From the NCBI GenBank assembly GCA_902776035.1, contig CACYOO010000008.1, positions 1 through 64,000 on the forward strand: 64,000 nt of DNA, given 5' to 3'. A program made the position numbers and the translations under genes. Shown here piece after piece: positions 62,770 to 64,000 of the stretch (position 1 is its first letter; every line of letters begins with the position of its first letter). Under the pieces are notes generated by a model, which did not search any database, had not been told where the DNA came from, and saw only the letters and a list, made by a program, of their open reading frames with translations. The DNA comes from an uncultured bacterium (GTDB taxonomy: Bacteria > Cyanobacteriota > Vampirovibrionia > Gastranaerophilales > Gastranaerophilaceae).

Positions 62770-64000
62770 ATGGGAACAAAGTATATATTTATAACAGGCG
62801 GAGTTGTTAGTTCACTCGGCAAAGGGATTGTCAGTGCTTCTTTAGGTAAATTGTTAAGAGCAAGGGGCTTTTCTGTTGCCGTTCAAAAATTTGACCCGTA
62901 TATAAATGTTGATCCCGGAACTATGAGCCCTTTTCAGCACGGAGAAGTTTTTGTAACGGATGATGGTGCAGAAACTGATTTGGATTTAGGGCATTATGAA
63001 AGATTTATTGATGCTAATTTATCTCACATAAACAATGTTACATCAGGCAGTGTTTATCAAACAGTTATTGAAAAAGAGCGTAAGGGAGAATATTTGGGAG
63101 CAACAGTTCAAACTATTCCTCATATTACAAATGAAATTAAATCAAGGATTTATAAGGCAACAGAGCAATTTAAACCTGATTTCCTAATTATAGAAATAGG
63201 CGGAACAATAGGTGATATTGAGGGGTTGCCGTTTATAGAAGCAATAAGACAGTTTAAAGCAGAAGCCGGTGTCGGAAACGCAATATCAATACATTGTACA
63301 TTAGTACCTTATTTAGAAACATCAGGAGAGTTAAAAACAAAACCTTCGCAACACAGTGTTAATGTTTTAAGAAGTTATGGTATTCAGCCGGAAGTATTAG
63401 TTTGCAGAACTTCTCATCCTATACCTTTAGATGAAAAGGAAAAACTTGCTCTTTTCTGTTCAGTACAAAAAGATGCTGTTATAGAATGCCGTGATATGAA
63501 AAGTATTTATGAAGTTCCATTAGCATTAGAAGAACAAAATTTAGCTGCGGTTGTATTAAATTTACTTCAAACTCATTACAGGCATGCTGATTTAAAATCT
63601 TGGAAAGATTTAGTTGACAGAATACATAATACAAAATACACAATAGATGTTGCAATTGCAGGTAAATATACAAAACTTTCCGATGCATATATTTCTGTTG
63701 TAGAGGCATTAAAACATGCCGGTTATGATGATAATGCTAAAGTTAACATACATTGGATAAATTCAGAGGACTGTAAAGATTACGAAAAATGTAAAGAGCT
63801 TTTAAAAGATATACAAGCAATAGTAGTTCCGGGTGGTTTTGGAGTAAGAGGTATTGAGGGAAAACTCAATGTTATAAAATATGCAAGAGAAAATAATATT
63901 CCGTTTTTGGGCTTATGTTTAGGTATGCAATGTGCTGTTATAGAATATGCAAGAAATGTTCTGAAATTACCTGATGTAAATTCACATGAATTTAGTGAGG
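62770..64000 (+). CDS. pyrG: CTP synthase, partial (runs off the window)
   Basis: The frame is open from ATG 62770 (GAGGAT upstream) to the window end, giving 410 residues of about 540. It shows [52 protein letters not shown] and, in the glutaminase domain, [10 protein letters not shown] and FLGLCLGMQ with the catalytic Cys. It converts UTP to CTP using glutamine. The 3' end lies outside the window; no frameshift is seen. Confidence 0.96.
   Translation, partial: MGTKYIFITGGVVSSLGKGIVSASLGKLLRARGFSVAVQKFDPYINVDPGTMSPFQHGEVFVTDDGAETDLDLGHYERFIDANLSHINNVTSGSVYQTVIEKERKGEYLGATVQTIPHITNEIKSRIYKATEQFKPDFLIIEIGGTIGDIEGLPFIEAIRQFKAEAGVGNAISIHCTLVPYLETSGELKTKPSQHSVNVLRSYGIQPEVLVCRTSHPIPLDEKEKLALFCSVQKDAVIECRDMKSIYEVPLALEEQNLAAVVLNLLQTHYRHADLKSWKDLVDRIHNTKYTIDVAIAGKYTKLSDAYISVVEALKHAGYDDNAKVNIHWINSEDCKDYEKCKELLKDIQAIVVPGGFGVRGIEGKLNVIKYARENNIPFLGLCLGMQCAVIEYARNVLKLPDVNSHEFSE

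Overview
The window is AT-rich bacterial chromosome with tightly packed genes. It has no rRNA, CRISPR array, insertion sequence or prophage. Four things suggest a non-photosynthetic relative of Cyanobacteria of the Vampirovibrionia/Melainabacteria type, probably a gut Gastranaerophilales member: an eleven-subunit complex I operon with no NuoE, NuoF or NuoG; two flagellar clusters; a [FeFe]-hydrogenase maturase; and several lineage-specific hypothetical proteins. This placement is inferred from gene content and composition, not from a database search. Many starts are TTG or GTG, and many neighbouring genes overlap by 1, 4, 8 or 17 bases.

Layout. 0.1-6.6 kb: a secreted SIMPL-domain protein, a secreted phosphodiester glycosidase, a winged-helix protein next to a DUF262-like protein, rmuC and the menaquinone methyltransferase gene. 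6.6-14.4 kb, minus strand: map, adk, gyrB, pgi, an exported unknown and a gltD-like oxidoreductase. 14.5-18.8 kb, plus strand: late flagellar genes (flgJ rod-binding domain, a protein in the FlgM position, flgN, flgK, flgL) and a coiled-coil gene behind a near-consensus sigma-28 promoter. 18.9-24.8 kb: a SNF2 helicase, gpmI, a small NPF-motif protein and udp. 24.8-29.9 kb: a candidate small RNA, a PD-(D/E)XK nuclease, a tandem pair of unknown paralogues, a shortened SpoIID, HU, a small membrane protein and a radical SAM protein. 30-35.9 kb, minus strand: TPR protein, MgtC-like protein and an oligopeptide importer (two permeases plus binding protein). 36.1-45.7 kb: nuoABCDHIJKLMN. 45.7-53.7 kb: tmk, a CNNM/CorC-type protein, a YkgJ-type protein, unknown proteins, two tRNAs (initiator Met and Arg-CCU), an oligopeptide ATPase, a GT10 fucosyltransferase and an XRE regulator. 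53.8-64 kb: an orphan sugar-type permease, fliFGHI, a pilin-like protein, an S4 protein, a DedA-like protein, hydF, gatC and the start of pyrG.

How the genes fit together. Glycolysis (pgi, gpmI), peptide uptake, menaquinone methylation, an NADH-module-less complex I and HydF suggest a fermentative anaerobe. It could link ferredoxin or another low-potential donor to quinone reduction, with hydrogen metabolism elsewhere in the genome. The flagellar genes indicate motility.

The least explained parts are non-coding. The tRNA-Arg is flanked by direct and inverted partial copies of itself, together with a hairpin that occurs twice with compensating base changes. A 14-bp hairpin covers the ribosome-binding site of the YkgJ-type gene. 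A terminator-ended RNA upstream of udp carries a C-rich loop complementary to ribosome-binding sites. The pair of unknown paralogous proteins and the DUF262-like protein are the most interesting proteins of unknown function.
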